Position numbers and translations under genes: made by a program. This document shows, one piece after another, positions 1 through 7,529 of a stretch of 64,000 bases of DNA (within the stretch, counting starts at the first letter, position 1; every line of letters begins with the position of its first letter). Under the pieces are notes generated by a model. It was not told where the DNA came from and did not search any database. It was given only the letters and a program-made list of their open reading frames with translations. This DNA comes from Nocardioides albus (GTDB lineage Bacteria > Actinomycetota > Actinomycetes > Propionibacteriales > Nocardioidaceae): the NCBI RefSeq assembly GCF_014648255.1, contig NZ_BMQT01000003.1, positions 186,001 to 250,000 of the forward strand, given 5' to 3'.

Positions 1-2
1 AC

Positions 3-674
3 GCGATCACCGGAGAGGAGTCGGGCTCGTCCGGCTCCTCCAGCCGCCGCTGGATCGTCGACCCCATCGACGGCACGAAGAACTTCGTGCGTGGCGTGCC
101 GGTCTGGGCGACCCTGATCGCGCTCGCCGTCGACAACGAGGTCGTGATGTCGGTCGTCTCCGCGCCACAGCTCGGGCGGCGCTGGTGGGCGGCCAAGGGC
201 CAGGGCGCGCACACCGGCAAGTCGCTGATGAAGTCCACCCGCTGCCAGGTCTCGGACGTACGCCGCCTGGAGGACGCCTCGATGTCCTACTCCTCGCTGC
301 ACGGCTGGGAGGAGCGCGACCGGCTCGAGGACTTCCTGGCGCTGATGCGCAGCTGCTGGCGCACCCGCGCCTACTCCGACTTCTGGTCCTACATGCTCGT
401 GGCCGAGGGCGCGGTCGACATCGCCGTCGAGCCGGAGCTCGAGCTCTACGACATGGCCGCGCTGGACATCATCGTGCGCGAGGCCGGCGGGTCCTTCTCG
501 TCCCTCGCCGGCGACCCGGGACCGTGGGGTGGCAACGCGCTGGCCACCAACGGCCACCTGCACGACGCGGTGCTCTCCTTCCTCGGTGGGTTGCCGGACG
601 GCAACAACGACGCCGACTGGCCGGCCGCGCAGCCCGGGTCGGTCACTGCGTTCCGCCGGCCGGGCACCGAGTAG
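3..674 (+). CDS. hisN: Histidinol-phosphatase, inositol monophosphatase family (5' truncated by window edge)
   Basis: The reading frame is open from the first codon of the window, so the N-terminus lies outside. Residues WIVDPIDGTKNF near the start are the metal- and phosphate-binding signature of the inositol monophosphatase superfamily, and ELYDMAALDIIVREAGG near the end is the second family motif. Actinobacterial members with this arrangement usually dephosphorylate histidinol phosphate in histidine biosynthesis, using Mg2+ in the cytoplasm. No other his gene is visible, so the exact substrate (histidinol phosphate versus inositol phosphate or another sugar phosphate) rests on family resemblance. 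Confidence 0.8.
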   Translation, partial: AITGEESGSSGSSSRRWIVDPIDGTKNFVRGVPVWATLIALAVDNEVVMSVVSAPQLGRRWWAAKGQGAHTGKSLMKSTRCQVSDVRRLEDASMSYSSLHGWEERDRLEDFLALMRSCWRTRAYSDFWSYMLVAEGAVDIAVEPELELYDMAALDIIVREAGGSFSSLAGDPGPWGGNALATNGHLHDAVLSFLGGLPDGNNDADWPAAQPGSVTAFRRPGTE

Positions 675-697
675 GCGCGTTCCGAGACAGACCCTGG

Positions 698-713
698 CGT
701 GACGCACGTCACG
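698..713. promoter_or_regulatory. 16-bp inverted repeat upstream of the CBS-domain gene (CRP/FNR-like operator)
   Basis: CGTGACGCACGTCACG is a perfect CGTGAC/GTCACG inverted repeat with a 4-bp spacer, 17 bp before the CBS gene start. Its CGTGA-N6-TCACG layout is one base per half-site from the CRP/GlxR consensus TGTGA-N6-TCACA. Binding is inferred. Confidence 0.45.
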
Positions 714-730
714 GCCGCTACCGTTGGTGC

Positions 731-1165
731 ATGAAGATCGCGGACGTACTCACTCGCAAGGCGATCGCTGAAGTCGTCACGATCGCATCAACCGCCACCG
801 TACGTGACCTGCTCGGGGTCCTCGCCGAGCACGGCATCGGCGCCTGCGTCGTCAGCAGCGACGGCACCGACGTGGCCGGGATCGTCTCCGAGCGCGACGT
901 CGTGCGGCGCCTCCACGAGAACGACGCGCTGCTCAGCGCCGAGGTCTCCTCGATCATGACCTCCTCGGTGGAGACGTGCGCCCCCGAGGCCACCATCGAC
1001 GAGATCCTGGGCATCATGACCAAGCGCCGGATCCGGCACATGCCGGTCGTCTCCGCCGACGGCGACCTGGCCGGAATCGTCAGCATCGGCGACCTGGTCA
1101 AGCACCGCATCGACCAGCTCGCCTTCGAACGCGACCAGCTCGAGGCGTACGTTCACCAGACCTGA
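731..1165 (+). CDS. CBS-domain pair protein
   Basis: A 144-residue protein made almost entirely of two CBS motifs (about residues 8-62 and 72-127). GIVSERDVVRRL and GIVSIGDLVKHR are the characteristic ends of the two repeats. Tandem CBS domains bind adenine nucleotides and normally act as energy sensors or oligomerisation modules; free-standing pairs like this one are common in actinobacteria and often belong to hypoxia or starvation regulons. It starts with ATG and has no clear Shine-Dalgarno sequence, so a leaderless transcript is possible. The palindrome just upstream may control it. The ligand and partner cannot be read from the sequence. Confidence 0.88.
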   Translation: MKIADVLTRKAIAEVVTIASTATVRDLLGVLAEHGIGACVVSSDGTDVAGIVSERDVVRRLHENDALLSAEVSSIMTSSVETCAPEATIDEILGIMTKRRIRHMPVVSADGDLAGIVSIGDLVKHRIDQLAFERDQLEAYVHQT

Positions 1166-1246
1166 GGCCGTTGTCGGATCCGACCTTCACAGGACCTGCA
1201 CAACTTCTGCAGCCTTTCCGACTGCTCGGGCTTCTAGCCTGAGCAT

Positions 1247-1945
1247 GTGCCAGAACATACGACCACCCGCCGGGTCCTCGTCGTCGAGGACGAGCCGATC
1301 ATCAACCAGGCCGTCTCGGACCGGCTCCAGGCGGAGGGGTACGACGTCGTCCGAGCATGGGACGGCCCCGGGGCGGTCTCCTGCTTCGAGGAGACCTCGC
1401 CCGACCTGGTCGTCCTCGACGTCATGCTGCCCGGGTACGACGGGCTGGAGGTGTGCCGCCGGATCCAGGCCGTACGTCCGGTGCCGGTGCTCATGCTCAC
1501 CGCGCGCGTCGACGAGGCCGATGTGCTGGTCGGGCTCGGCGTCGGGGCCGACGACTACCTGACCAAGCCGTTCCGGGCCCGAGAGCTGGTCGCCCGGGTG
1601 AACGCCCTCCTGCGGCGGGTGGAGCGGGCCGCCGAGCTCGCGGCGTCGCCCCGGCGTACGGCGGAGATCGGGGGGCTGCGGCTGGATCCGGCGGCGCGAC
1701 GCGTCTGGGTCCACGGCGACGAGGTCAGGCTGACCCCGACCGAGTTCGACCTGCTGGTCTGTCTGGCCACCGACCCGGGTGCCGTGGTCACCCGGGAGCG
1801 GCTGCTCGCCGAGGTCTGGGGCTGGAACGACGCCTCCGGCACTCGCACCGTCGACAGCCATGTGAAGGGGCTGCGCGCCAAGATCGGCGCCGACCGCGTT
1901 CGCACCGTGCACGGCGTCGGCTATGCCCTGGAGGCCGGCGAATGA
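1247..1945 (+). CDS. Two-component response regulator, OmpR/PhoB type
   Basis: 232 residues, GTG start. An N-terminal receiver domain carries the acidic pair E14-D15, phospho-acceptor D58 in VVLDVMLPG, the conserved T in MLTAR and the K in LTKPF. The C-terminal winged-helix DNA-binding domain (about 135-230) contains the transactivation loop region LTPTEFDLLVCL and the recognition helix around TRTVDSHVKGLRAKI. Its stop codon overlaps the kinase start as ATGA, so the two are translationally coupled and form a cognate pair. The regulon is unknown; an attached DUF4153-type membrane domain in the kinase suggests a cell-envelope signal. Confidence 0.93.
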   Translation: MPEHTTTRRVLVVEDEPIINQAVSDRLQAEGYDVVRAWDGPGAVSCFEETSPDLVVLDVMLPGYDGLEVCRRIQAVRPVPVLMLTARVDEADVLVGLGVGADDYLTKPFRARELVARVNALLRRVERAAELAASPRRTAEIGGLRLDPAARRVWVHGDEVRLTPTEFDLLVCLATDPGAVVTRERLLAEVWGWNDASGTRTVDSHVKGLRAKIGADRVRTVHGVGYALEAGE

Positions 1946-4587
1946 CTCCGCTGGAACGGGTCTCCTCGATCAAGGTCAAGCTCGGACTCCTGGTCGCCGC
2001 GAGCGCCCTGGTGGCGGCGGTCGTCGCCTCCGTCGGACGCGTCGCCGGGGTCTCGCCGTGGGTCTCGATCCCGGTCACGATCGGGATCGCGCTCGCGGTC
2101 ACCCAGCTGCTGGCCGCCGGGATGACCTCACCGCTGCGGCAGATGACCCTCGCGGCGCGGCGGATGGCTCGGGGCGACTACACGGTCTCGGTGCCGTCCG
2201 GTGGGGCCGACGAGGTCGGTCAGCTGGGCCGCGCGTTCAACACGATGGCCAGCGACCTCGGTGCGGTCGACCGCCAGCGCCGAGATCTGGTCGCCAACGT
2301 CTCTCACGAGCTGCGTACGCCGCTGGCGGCTCTCACCGTCGTGCTGGAGAACCTCGTGGACGGCGTCGGCTCGGAACCGGCCGCCCTCCAGACCGCACTC
2401 GGTCAGGCCGAGCGCCTGAGCCGACTGGTCGAGGACCTGCTCGACCTGGCGCGCGTCGACGCTGGCAAGGCGCCGCTGAGCACCTCCTCGGTCGACCTCG
2501 GCCCGCTGCTCGAGGCATGCGTCGCCGAGGCGCGGGCGAACGGACGCCCCGTCTCCTACGAGGTCGACGCACCGGCCGACCTGGTCGTCGACGCCGACCC
2601 CGACCGGCTCAGCCAGCTCGTCGTCAACCTGCTCGACAACGCCTCCCGGCACAGTCCCCGTGACGGCGTGGTCACCGTGCGCGCGGGCCGCGACGGCGAG
2701 CGCTACCACCTCGAGGTCCTGGACTCCGGGCCTGGTGTCCCGCCTTCCGACCGGGGTCGCGTCTTCGAGCCTTTCGGCACGCTGAGCGCCTCCGCCGATG
2801 GCGGGGGGACCGGGCTCGGGCTCGCCATCGCTCGGTGGGTCACCGACCTGCACGGTGGCTCGATCGCGTTCCTCGACCCGCTGCCCGGCACCGCTGGCGC
2901 CCGGGTACGCGTCGACCTTCCGCTGTGGCCGCCCGCACGCGCCGTTCCCCATCAGCTCAGCTCCAGTCAGCTCACCCCCACCCACCAGGAGACCCAGATG
3001 CCCACCACTCCCCCGGCGGCCGAGCCGGCCGAACCGGCCCGGCCGGTCGACGCCCCCAGCACGGACCCCAAGGCCGCCTACGCCACCCCGTCGGTCCTCG
3101 ACGACATCTTCGGCACCTACTGGCCCGATTCAGGTGTCGCGGGCAGGTTCGGGCTCTTCATCGGCGCCGCAGTGGCCGGCCTACTCGGCGGCCTGCTGAT
3201 CCCCGACCGCAACGCCGGGCTCGGCACGGTCATCGTGCTGCTGGCAGCCGGCGGGGTCGTGATGATGGCGAGCGAGAAGCGTCGCACCTTGTTCCCGATC
3301 GTCTGCTACGTACTGTTCGCGCTGCTCTCCTCGGTCGCGGTGTTCCGAGACGCCGAGTGGCTCGTCGTCCTGTGCCTCCTCACGGCGATCGCGGTGATCC
3401 TGTGTGCCTCCACCCAGGCGAAGACGCTGCTCGGGATCGTGCTGACCGGGATCTCCTGGCCGCTGGCCGGGCTACGCGGGATCCCGTGGTTGGGCCGCAC
3501 GCTGACCAGCGTCTCTGGCCGCGGTCACGGCGCGGCGGTCGCCCGCACCACGGTGCTCTCGCTGCTCGGCCTGGTGATCTTCGGGCTTCTGTTCACCACC
3601 GCCGACGCAGTGCTGGGCAGCTGGGTCGACCAGTTCGTTCCGGACGTACGGCCGGACACCTTCGCGGCTCGGATCTTCATGACCGTCTTCGTCTTCGGGG
3701 TCGTGCTGGGCGCTGCGTACCTGGCGGTGAACCCGCCCCGGATCGACCGCAACGAGCGTACGTCGCAGCCCGTCGCCAACCGCTACGAGTGGCTGGCTCC
3801 GGTCGGCGTCGTGGTCGCAGTCTTCGCGGCGTTCCTGGCCGCACAGGCAGCCGCGGTCTTCGGCGGCGAGGACTATCTGCGCGAGACGACGGGGCTGACG
3901 TACGCCGAATACGTCCACCAGGGCTTCGGCCAGCTCACCGTCGCGACCGCACTGACCCTGCTGGTGATCTGGGCGGCGGCGCGCAAGGCGCCCGTGGAGA
4001 CCGTCTCCGACCGGCTGTGGCTGCGGGTCGCGCTCGGGCTGCTCGCCGCCGAGGCACTGGTCGTCGTCGGGTCGGCGCTGTATCGGATGCACCTCTACCA
4101 GGAGGCGTACGGCTTCACCCAGCTCCGCCTGCTCGTCGATGTCTTCGAGGCCTGGCTGGGTCTGCTCGTGATCGCCGGGCTGGTCGCCGCAGTGACCGGC
4201 ACCGCGATCGGCGGCGGGCTCTGGCTCGGTCGGTTCGCCCTGGTCAGCGGTGCTGTCGCGCTGCTCGGGATCGCCGTGATCAACCCGGATGCGTGGATCG
4301 CCGAGCACAACGTCTCCCGCTATGAGGAGACCGGGAAGGTCGACACCGACTTCCTCTCCGGGCTCAGCGACGACGCGGTGCCGGCCTTGGAGAAGCTCCC
4401 CGCCGACCTGCGCAGCTGTGTGCTCGGGCCTGAGGATCGCGAAGGCGACTGGCTGGAGTGGAATCTCGGTCGCGAGCGGGCCGACGGTCTGACCCCGACC
4501 TACCCCTCACCTGCCAATGCGACTGGCGACGCGACTGGCGACGCGACGGCGTCGGTGTGCCCCAGCGAGAACCGATACGTAGACTGA
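1942..4587 (+). CDS. Sensor histidine kinase fused in frame to a DUF4153/DUF4173-type membrane domain
   Basis: An uninterrupted 881-codon frame. Residues about 1-350 are a compact sensor kinase: two membrane helices (about 12-35 and 40-60) with almost no periplasmic loop, a HAMP-like segment, H box ANVSHELRTPL with H122, N box LLDNASRHS, and the ATP-lid motifs DSGPGVP and GTGLGLAIA. After a proline-rich linker, residues from about 353 start MPTTPP and continue into roughly ten membrane helices with GLTYAEYVHQGF, a hallmark of DUF4153/DUF4173 proteins, then a soluble tail. Such proteins are normally separate genes. A good Shine-Dalgarno (AGGAG, 6 bp spacing) precedes the in-frame ATG at 2998, so both a fusion and an internally initiated 528-residue membrane protein may be made. 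A lost stop codon or a sequencing artefact is an alternative. Confidence 0.85.
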   Translation: MTPLERVSSIKVKLGLLVAASALVAAVVASVGRVAGVSPWVSIPVTIGIALAVTQLLAAGMTSPLRQMTLAARRMARGDYTVSVPSGGADEVGQLGRAFNTMASDLGAVDRQRRDLVANVSHELRTPLAALTVVLENLVDGVGSEPAALQTALGQAERLSRLVEDLLDLARVDAGKAPLSTSSVDLGPLLEACVAEARANGRPVSYEVDAPADLVVDADPDRLSQLVVNLLDNASRHSPRDGVVTVRAGRDGERYHLEVLDSGPGVPPSDRGRVFEPFGTLSASADGGGTGLGLAIARWVTDLHGGSIAFLDPLPGTAGARVRVDLPLWPPARAVPHQLSSSQLTPTHQETQMPTTPPAAEPAEPARPVDAPSTDPKAAYATPSVLDDIFGTYWPDSGVAGRFGLFIGAAVAGLLGGLLIPDRNAGLGTVIVLLAAGGVVMMASEKRRTLFPIVCYVLFALLSSVAVFRDAEWLVVLCLLTAIAVILCASTQAKTLLGIVLTGISWPLAGLRGIPWLGRTLTSVSGRGHGAAVARTTVLSLLGLVIFGLLFTTADAVLGSWVDQFVPDVRPDTFAARIFMTVFVFGVVLGAAYLAVNPPRIDRNERTSQPVANRYEWLAPVGVVVAVFAAFLAAQAAAVFGGEDYLRETTGLTYAEYVHQGFGQLTVATALTLLVIWAAARKAPVETVSDRLWLRVALGLLAAEALVVVGSALYRMHLYQEAYGFTQLRLLVDVFEAWLGLLVIAGLVAAVTGTAIGGGLWLGRFALVSGAVALLGIAVINPDAWIAEHNVSRYEETGKVDTDFLSGLSDDAVPALEKLPADLRSCVLGPEDREGDWLEWNLGRERADGLTPTYPSPANATGDATGDATASVCPSENRYVD
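2987..3000 (+). promoter_or_regulatory. Internal ribosome binding site and in-frame start for the DUF4153-type part
   Basis: AGGAG at 2987-2991 is followed by 6 bases and ATG at 2998-3000, in the frame of the kinase. It has the strength and spacing expected of a true start, suggesting the membrane protein was, or still is, an independently initiated gene. Confidence 0.6.
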
Positions 4588-4593
4588 TCGACC

Positions 4594-4641
4594 ATGAGCC
4601 AGAAGCCTGAGATCGACAAGTCAGGTCGTGGTTCTAGTTAG
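4594..4641 (+). pseudogene. Severed 5' end of the FKBP gene (left of the integrated element)
   Basis: ATG six bases after the kinase/DUF4153 stop opens MSQKPEID, then crosses into the element and stops after 15 codons (KSGRGSS). KPEID is the same peptide found near the start of the intact FKBP at 17644 (ERKPEIDFVDP). This is the original start of the FKBP gene, left behind by integration. Its 6-bp distance from the upstream gene suggests the FKBP gene was the last member of the two-component operon before the insertion. Confidence 0.8.
4601..4640. other. attL of the serine-integrase element
   Basis: The 9-bp core GAGATCGAC (4609-4617) also occurs at 17662-17670. Left of it is FKBP coding sequence; right of it is element DNA, including the arm GTTCTAG (4631-4637) that is the reverse complement of CTAGAAC at 17647-17653 in attR. 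Joining the two element halves places these arms symmetrically about the core, as expected of an attP for a large serine recombinase. Confidence 0.82.
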
Positions 4642-4653
4642 TTCCAGTTACCG

Positions 4654-4700
4654 AGAACGGCCCCAACTGCGCGTCTTGATCGCGGTCGGGGCCGTTCTTT
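4654..4700. terminator. Hairpin terminator just inside attL
   Basis: AGAACGGCCCC (4654-4664) and GGGGCCGTTCT (4688-4698) form an 11-bp perfect stem followed by T residues on the + strand. It would stop read-through from the interrupted two-component operon into the element. Confidence 0.7.
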
Positions 4701-4719
4701 GAGCAGTCAGAGCGGGTGC

Positions 4720-4902
4720 CTAGCGGCGCAGGTCCCTGGCATCCGCCAGGCTGCGCAGCGCCGAGTTCAGGATGGGCCGGCGTCCTGAGCACGCCTTGGG
4801 AGTGAACCAGGATCGCCAGCAGGACATGCAGCGCAGCACTCCAGGCTGCTCGGGGTCTTCCTCGACGCTGCCGCTGCACTGCGGGCACTCGTCCACGGCC
4901 AC
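4720..4902 (-). CDS. Small zinc-ribbon protein
   Basis: 60 residues, GTG start with GGGAG upstream, following the DUF397 stop by 3 bp. CPQCSGSV near the N-terminus and LRCMSCW about 15 residues later give two CxxC knuckles typical of a minimal zinc ribbon. The C-terminal half is basic. It may bind nucleic acid or a protein partner; the function is not known. Translation is probably coupled to the DUF397 gene. Confidence 0.65.
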   Translation of the reverse strand: MAVDECPQCSGSVEEDPEQPGVLRCMSCWRSWFTPKACSGRRPILNSALRSLADARDLRR

Positions 4903-4905
4903 TCC

Positions 4906-5115
4906 CTACGCCTTGATGTCGAACTCCCCCACCTTGGCACCGTCGATGAAGGCTGTCCACTCATCCGACGTGAACTCGACGGACTTGCCGGTTATGGAAC
5001 TACGCACCGCTACCTTGCCAGGGCGGTTGGTCGCGACCTCCACACATCGAGGGTCGCTGTTGTCGTAGGAGCACTTGGTGGACGTGCGGAACTCGAACTC
5101 AGGGATTGCAGTCAT
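4906..5115 (-). CDS. DUF397 domain-containing protein
   Basis: 69 residues that fit the whole DUF397 domain: FRTSTKCSYDN then CVEVA, VAVRSS and a C-terminal FTSDEWTAFIDGAKVGEFD. DUF397 proteins are abundant in actinobacteria, usually beside an XRE-type regulator with which they may form an antitoxin-like or regulatory pair. Here the nearest XRE gene is 0.9 kb away and oppositely oriented. AAAGG lies 7 bp upstream of the ATG. Confidence 0.85.
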   Translation of the reverse strand: MTAIPEFEFRTSTKCSYDNSDPRCVEVATNRPGKVAVRSSITGKSVEFTSDEWTAFIDGAKVGEFDIKA

Positions 5116-5175
5116 GCGCGTACCTTTCGTGGGCTCTGCTTCGGGGGAGTCGGTCCCCGCACCGCTTGTGCGACC

Positions 5176-5853
5176 TCAGGCAGCAAGTTCGCGGGCGGCT
5201 GTGCGAGCCGCCTCGATCGCTTCGTTCGACACGCCGCAAACTCGCAGGCACGCCGCCGCCACGTTCTGGAGTTCGCGCTCGCTGACGACATTGCTTTCGG
5301 CGCGAGTGCCAATGACGCTCTCCACGAGCTCCATGACGATCCCGCCCAGCTGAGACCTGTCCACCGTGGCGACCACTGCCTCAGACGCGCAAGAGATCGC
5401 GAGTGTGCTGTATGTCTGAAGCAGATCTCGCCGCGCCGCCCCGTACGCCTTGGCCTCGGGCGTGTGCGCGATGTCTGGAAGCCTGGGAAGAAGGCCGATG
5501 TTGTGCATGAGGCCGGCGAGCGCGCGGGCGTCGACAAGGGCGAGTCGATAGAGCCTGGACTCGGGACTCTCGATCGGGTCGAGGTCATCAAGGCTGTCCA
5601 GCGCCGGACGGATGGTCATCTCCAGTAGCTCGCCAAGGATCTCGTCCTTGTTCGCGAAGTGGTAGTAGAGCGACGCCTGCCGGATGCCAACTGCTTCGGC
5701 GATCTCGCGGGTCGACGTGCCAGCGAAACTCCGGTCAACGAACAGGCGAGCAGCCGCGTCCAAGATCTGATCGCGGGGCGATAGCGTAGATCGGTCTTGA
5801 ATGTGCCGAGGTCGACCAGGGCGAGAACGCCTGTCCATGACTGCGGAACTCAT
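5176..5853 (-). CDS. TetR family transcriptional regulator
   Basis: 225 residues from ATG at 5853, chosen because GGAG lies 5 bp upstream; the frame itself is open further. The HTH covers about residues 30-75 with ILDAAARLFVDRSFAGTSTREIAEAVGIRQASLYYHF, the classic TetR signature in which the tight turn precedes the recognition helix. The C-terminal ligand domain is unspecific. It is divergent from the XRE-NUDIX pair, with about 180 bp between the starts, and upstream of DUF397 in the same direction. It may be the element's own repressor or a captured regulator. Confidence 0.88.
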   Translation of the reverse strand: MSSAVMDRRSRPGRPRHIQDRSTLSPRDQILDAAARLFVDRSFAGTSTREIAEAVGIRQASLYYHFANKDEILGELLEMTIRPALDSLDDLDPIESPESRLYRLALVDARALAGLMHNIGLLPRLPDIAHTPEAKAYGAARRDLLQTYSTLAISCASEAVVATVDRSQLGGIVMELVESVIGTRAESNVVSERELQNVAAACLRVCGVSNEAIEAARTAARELAA

Positions 5854-5992
5854 TGGTTCTCCGTCGCGAGAGTTGACTGGATGCCCGGGGCCACCACACG
5901 CCTCCCTATGCAGAGGCACGGTTAGGTGGAAACCCCTTGGTGCCCCGGGCTCTGTCAGTTTCGTTCGGCTCGCGGGGACGACAACACCTCGC

Positions 5993-6012
5993 TTGAGGGA
6001 CATTGAGGGACA
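5993..6012 (+). repeat. Perfect tandem 10-bp repeat before the XRE gene
   Basis: TTGAGGGACA occurs twice head to tail, ending 21 bp before ATG 6034. The second copy's GAGGGA could also serve as Shine-Dalgarno for a GTG at 6016. A direct-repeat operator for the XRE protein is the simplest reading. Confidence 0.6.
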
Positions 6013-6033
6013 CTCGTGGCAGAGTTCGGGACC

Positions 6034-6768
6034 ATGAGTAATGTCCGCCTACGCAGCGCGATGAACGCGCTCGGACTCTCCCCCGCACGCCTTGGCGAAA
6101 TGGTCGATGTGGACGCCAAGACCGTCGAGCGCTGGATCACTCAGGATCGGATCCCTAGACCCAAAGCGCGAGCCCGGGTCGCCGCCGAGCTGGGCAAGGA
6201 CGAGACCTACTTCTGGCCCGTCCTTCTCGGCACCGACCATGCCGTCAGCCCCACTACCTCAGAGATCACCAGAGTCTGGCCCGCTCGCTCAGCCGTGCCA
6301 TCGGACGTGTGGCAACGGCACCTGGACAACGCGCGGGAGCACATCGACGTGCTCGTCTACGCCGCCATGTTCCTTACGGACACCCACCGCCTTCCCGAGA
6401 CACTCGCACGCCTGAGCAAGGCCGGCGGCAAGGCACGCATCCTCTTGGGCGATCCAACGAGCGATGTCCTCGTGCAGCGTGGGCTTGACGAAGGCATGCC
6501 GAACGTCCCTGGCAGGGCAGCGTCCGCATTCGAGTTCCTCGCGGCCTCGGCGTCACTGCCTGGCATCGAGATCCGCCTGCATGACACGGCCTTGTACGCC
6601 TCGCTGTACCGCTTCGACCAGACTCTCCTAGTCAACGTCCACAGCCACGGGCTACCGGCGAAGGACTCCCCTGTTCTCGAACTGGCCGATGTCCCTGGCG
6701 GTCATCTGCACAGTTACTACATGGGCGCGTTCGATCGCGTCTGGTCCAGCGCTCGACGGCCTGAATAG
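6034..6768 (+). CDS. XRE-type regulator with C-terminal DUF5919-like domain
   Basis: 244 residues from ATG 6034 (an in-frame GTG at 6016 would add six). Residues 1-60 hold a helix-turn-helix (LGEMVDVDAKTVERWITQDRIPR). The C-terminal about 150 residues, with HIDVLVYAAMFLTD, KARILLGDPTSDVL and HLHSYYMGAFDRVW, resemble the DUF5919/phospholipase-D-like sensory domain seen in actinobacterial regulators that sit directly before NUDIX hydrolase genes. That arrangement is present here: the NUDIX gene follows after 10 bp. The domain name is from memory of the family and less certain than the HTH. Confidence 0.78.
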   Translation: MSNVRLRSAMNALGLSPARLGEMVDVDAKTVERWITQDRIPRPKARARVAAELGKDETYFWPVLLGTDHAVSPTTSEITRVWPARSAVPSDVWQRHLDNAREHIDVLVYAAMFLTDTHRLPETLARLSKAGGKARILLGDPTSDVLVQRGLDEGMPNVPGRAASAFEFLAASASLPGIEIRLHDTALYASLYRFDQTLLVNVHSHGLPAKDSPVLELADVPGGHLHSYYMGAFDRVWSSARRPE

Positions 6769-6778
6769 GCTGGACGAC

Positions 6779-7252
6779 ATGCCTCGGACGGACTGGCACG
6801 ACGACCCAGCAGCCCCACCAGTGAACAGCCTGAAGCCAGCAGCAGCGGCGTTCATCGAGCACGACGACAAAATCCTGCTCATCCAACGCAGCGACAACGG
6901 CAAGTGGTCCATGCCTGGCGGCACGATGGAGTACGGCGAGAGCCTGACCACCTGTGTGGTTCGGGAAACACTGGAAGAGACCGGCATTCAGATCCAGTGC
7001 ACCGGCATGGTCGGCGTTTTCACAGACCCGCTGCACCGCATCGAGTACGACAACGGCGAGGTACGTCAGCAGTTCGCCATCGTCTACCGGGCCGAGTACG
7101 TGGCCGGCGAACCAACCCGCAGCCCAGAGAGCCCTCGCGTCGAGTGGATCCCCCGGTCAGATGTTCTTGAGGTCACCATGGACCCAAGCCAGCGCATGAG
7201 GCTCGCTTGGGCGATGGATCACCCCGACACGGTTCGACTCGACCCTGCCTGA
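6779..7252 (+). CDS. NUDIX hydrolase
   Basis: 157 residues with a perfect NUDIX box (G-x5-E-x7-REtLEEtG-I): GTMEYGESLTTCVVRETLEE followed by TGI. The enzyme would hydrolyse a nucleoside diphosphate linked to another group, using Mg2+ held by the box glutamates. The N-terminal tryptophan-containing extension and MPGGTMEYGE resemble the ADP-ribose/dNTP-cleaning subgroup, but the substrate cannot be assigned. It is in an operon with the XRE/DUF5919 regulator; the pair could be a nucleotide-signal sensing or stress module carried as cargo. Confidence 0.92.
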   Translation: MPRTDWHDDPAAPPVNSLKPAAAAFIEHDDKILLIQRSDNGKWSMPGGTMEYGESLTTCVVRETLEETGIQIQCTGMVGVFTDPLHRIEYDNGEVRQQFAIVYRAEYVAGEPTRSPESPRVEWIPRSDVLEVTMDPSQRMRLAWAMDHPDTVRLDPA

Positions 7253-7274
7253 TCGCCTCAAGCCTTCCGCCTAA

Positions 7275-7529
7275 TCAGGCTTCCGACTCTCGCTGCGCCC
7301 TGGCGCTTGCCGAGTGGAAGTCCCACTCCGACTCCGCCATGACAGGGATGCTCTTGTCGCCCACGTAGTCGGCTAGGAGCGCCCGCAGTACGTCGCTCAA
7401 CGTCTCGCCCTTGGTCTCCGCCTTGGCTTGCGCCGCCTCCCAGAGCTCATCAGAGCACCGGAACTGGCGCACCTTCGATGCTCCAACGTTGCGCCCGCCA
7501 GCGTCTCTCTTCGCCATGGTCGACATCAT
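7275..7529 (-). CDS. Ribbon-helix-helix (CopG/Arc-like) DNA-binding protein
   Basis: 84 residues. VRQFRCSDELWEAAQAKAE followed by ETLSDVLRALLADYV is the beta-strand-helix-helix pattern of an RHH fold. ATG at 7529 overlaps the stop of the replication-like gene (ATGA), with AGGAGG upstream, so the pair is translationally coupled. RHH proteins coupled to a rep gene usually repress it or control copy number. It is a candidate ligand of the palindromic operators found in this element. Confidence 0.75.
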   Translation of the reverse strand: MMSTMAKRDAGGRNVGASKVRQFRCSDELWEAAQAKAETKGETLSDVLRALLADYVGDKSIPVMAESEWDFHSASARAQRESEA

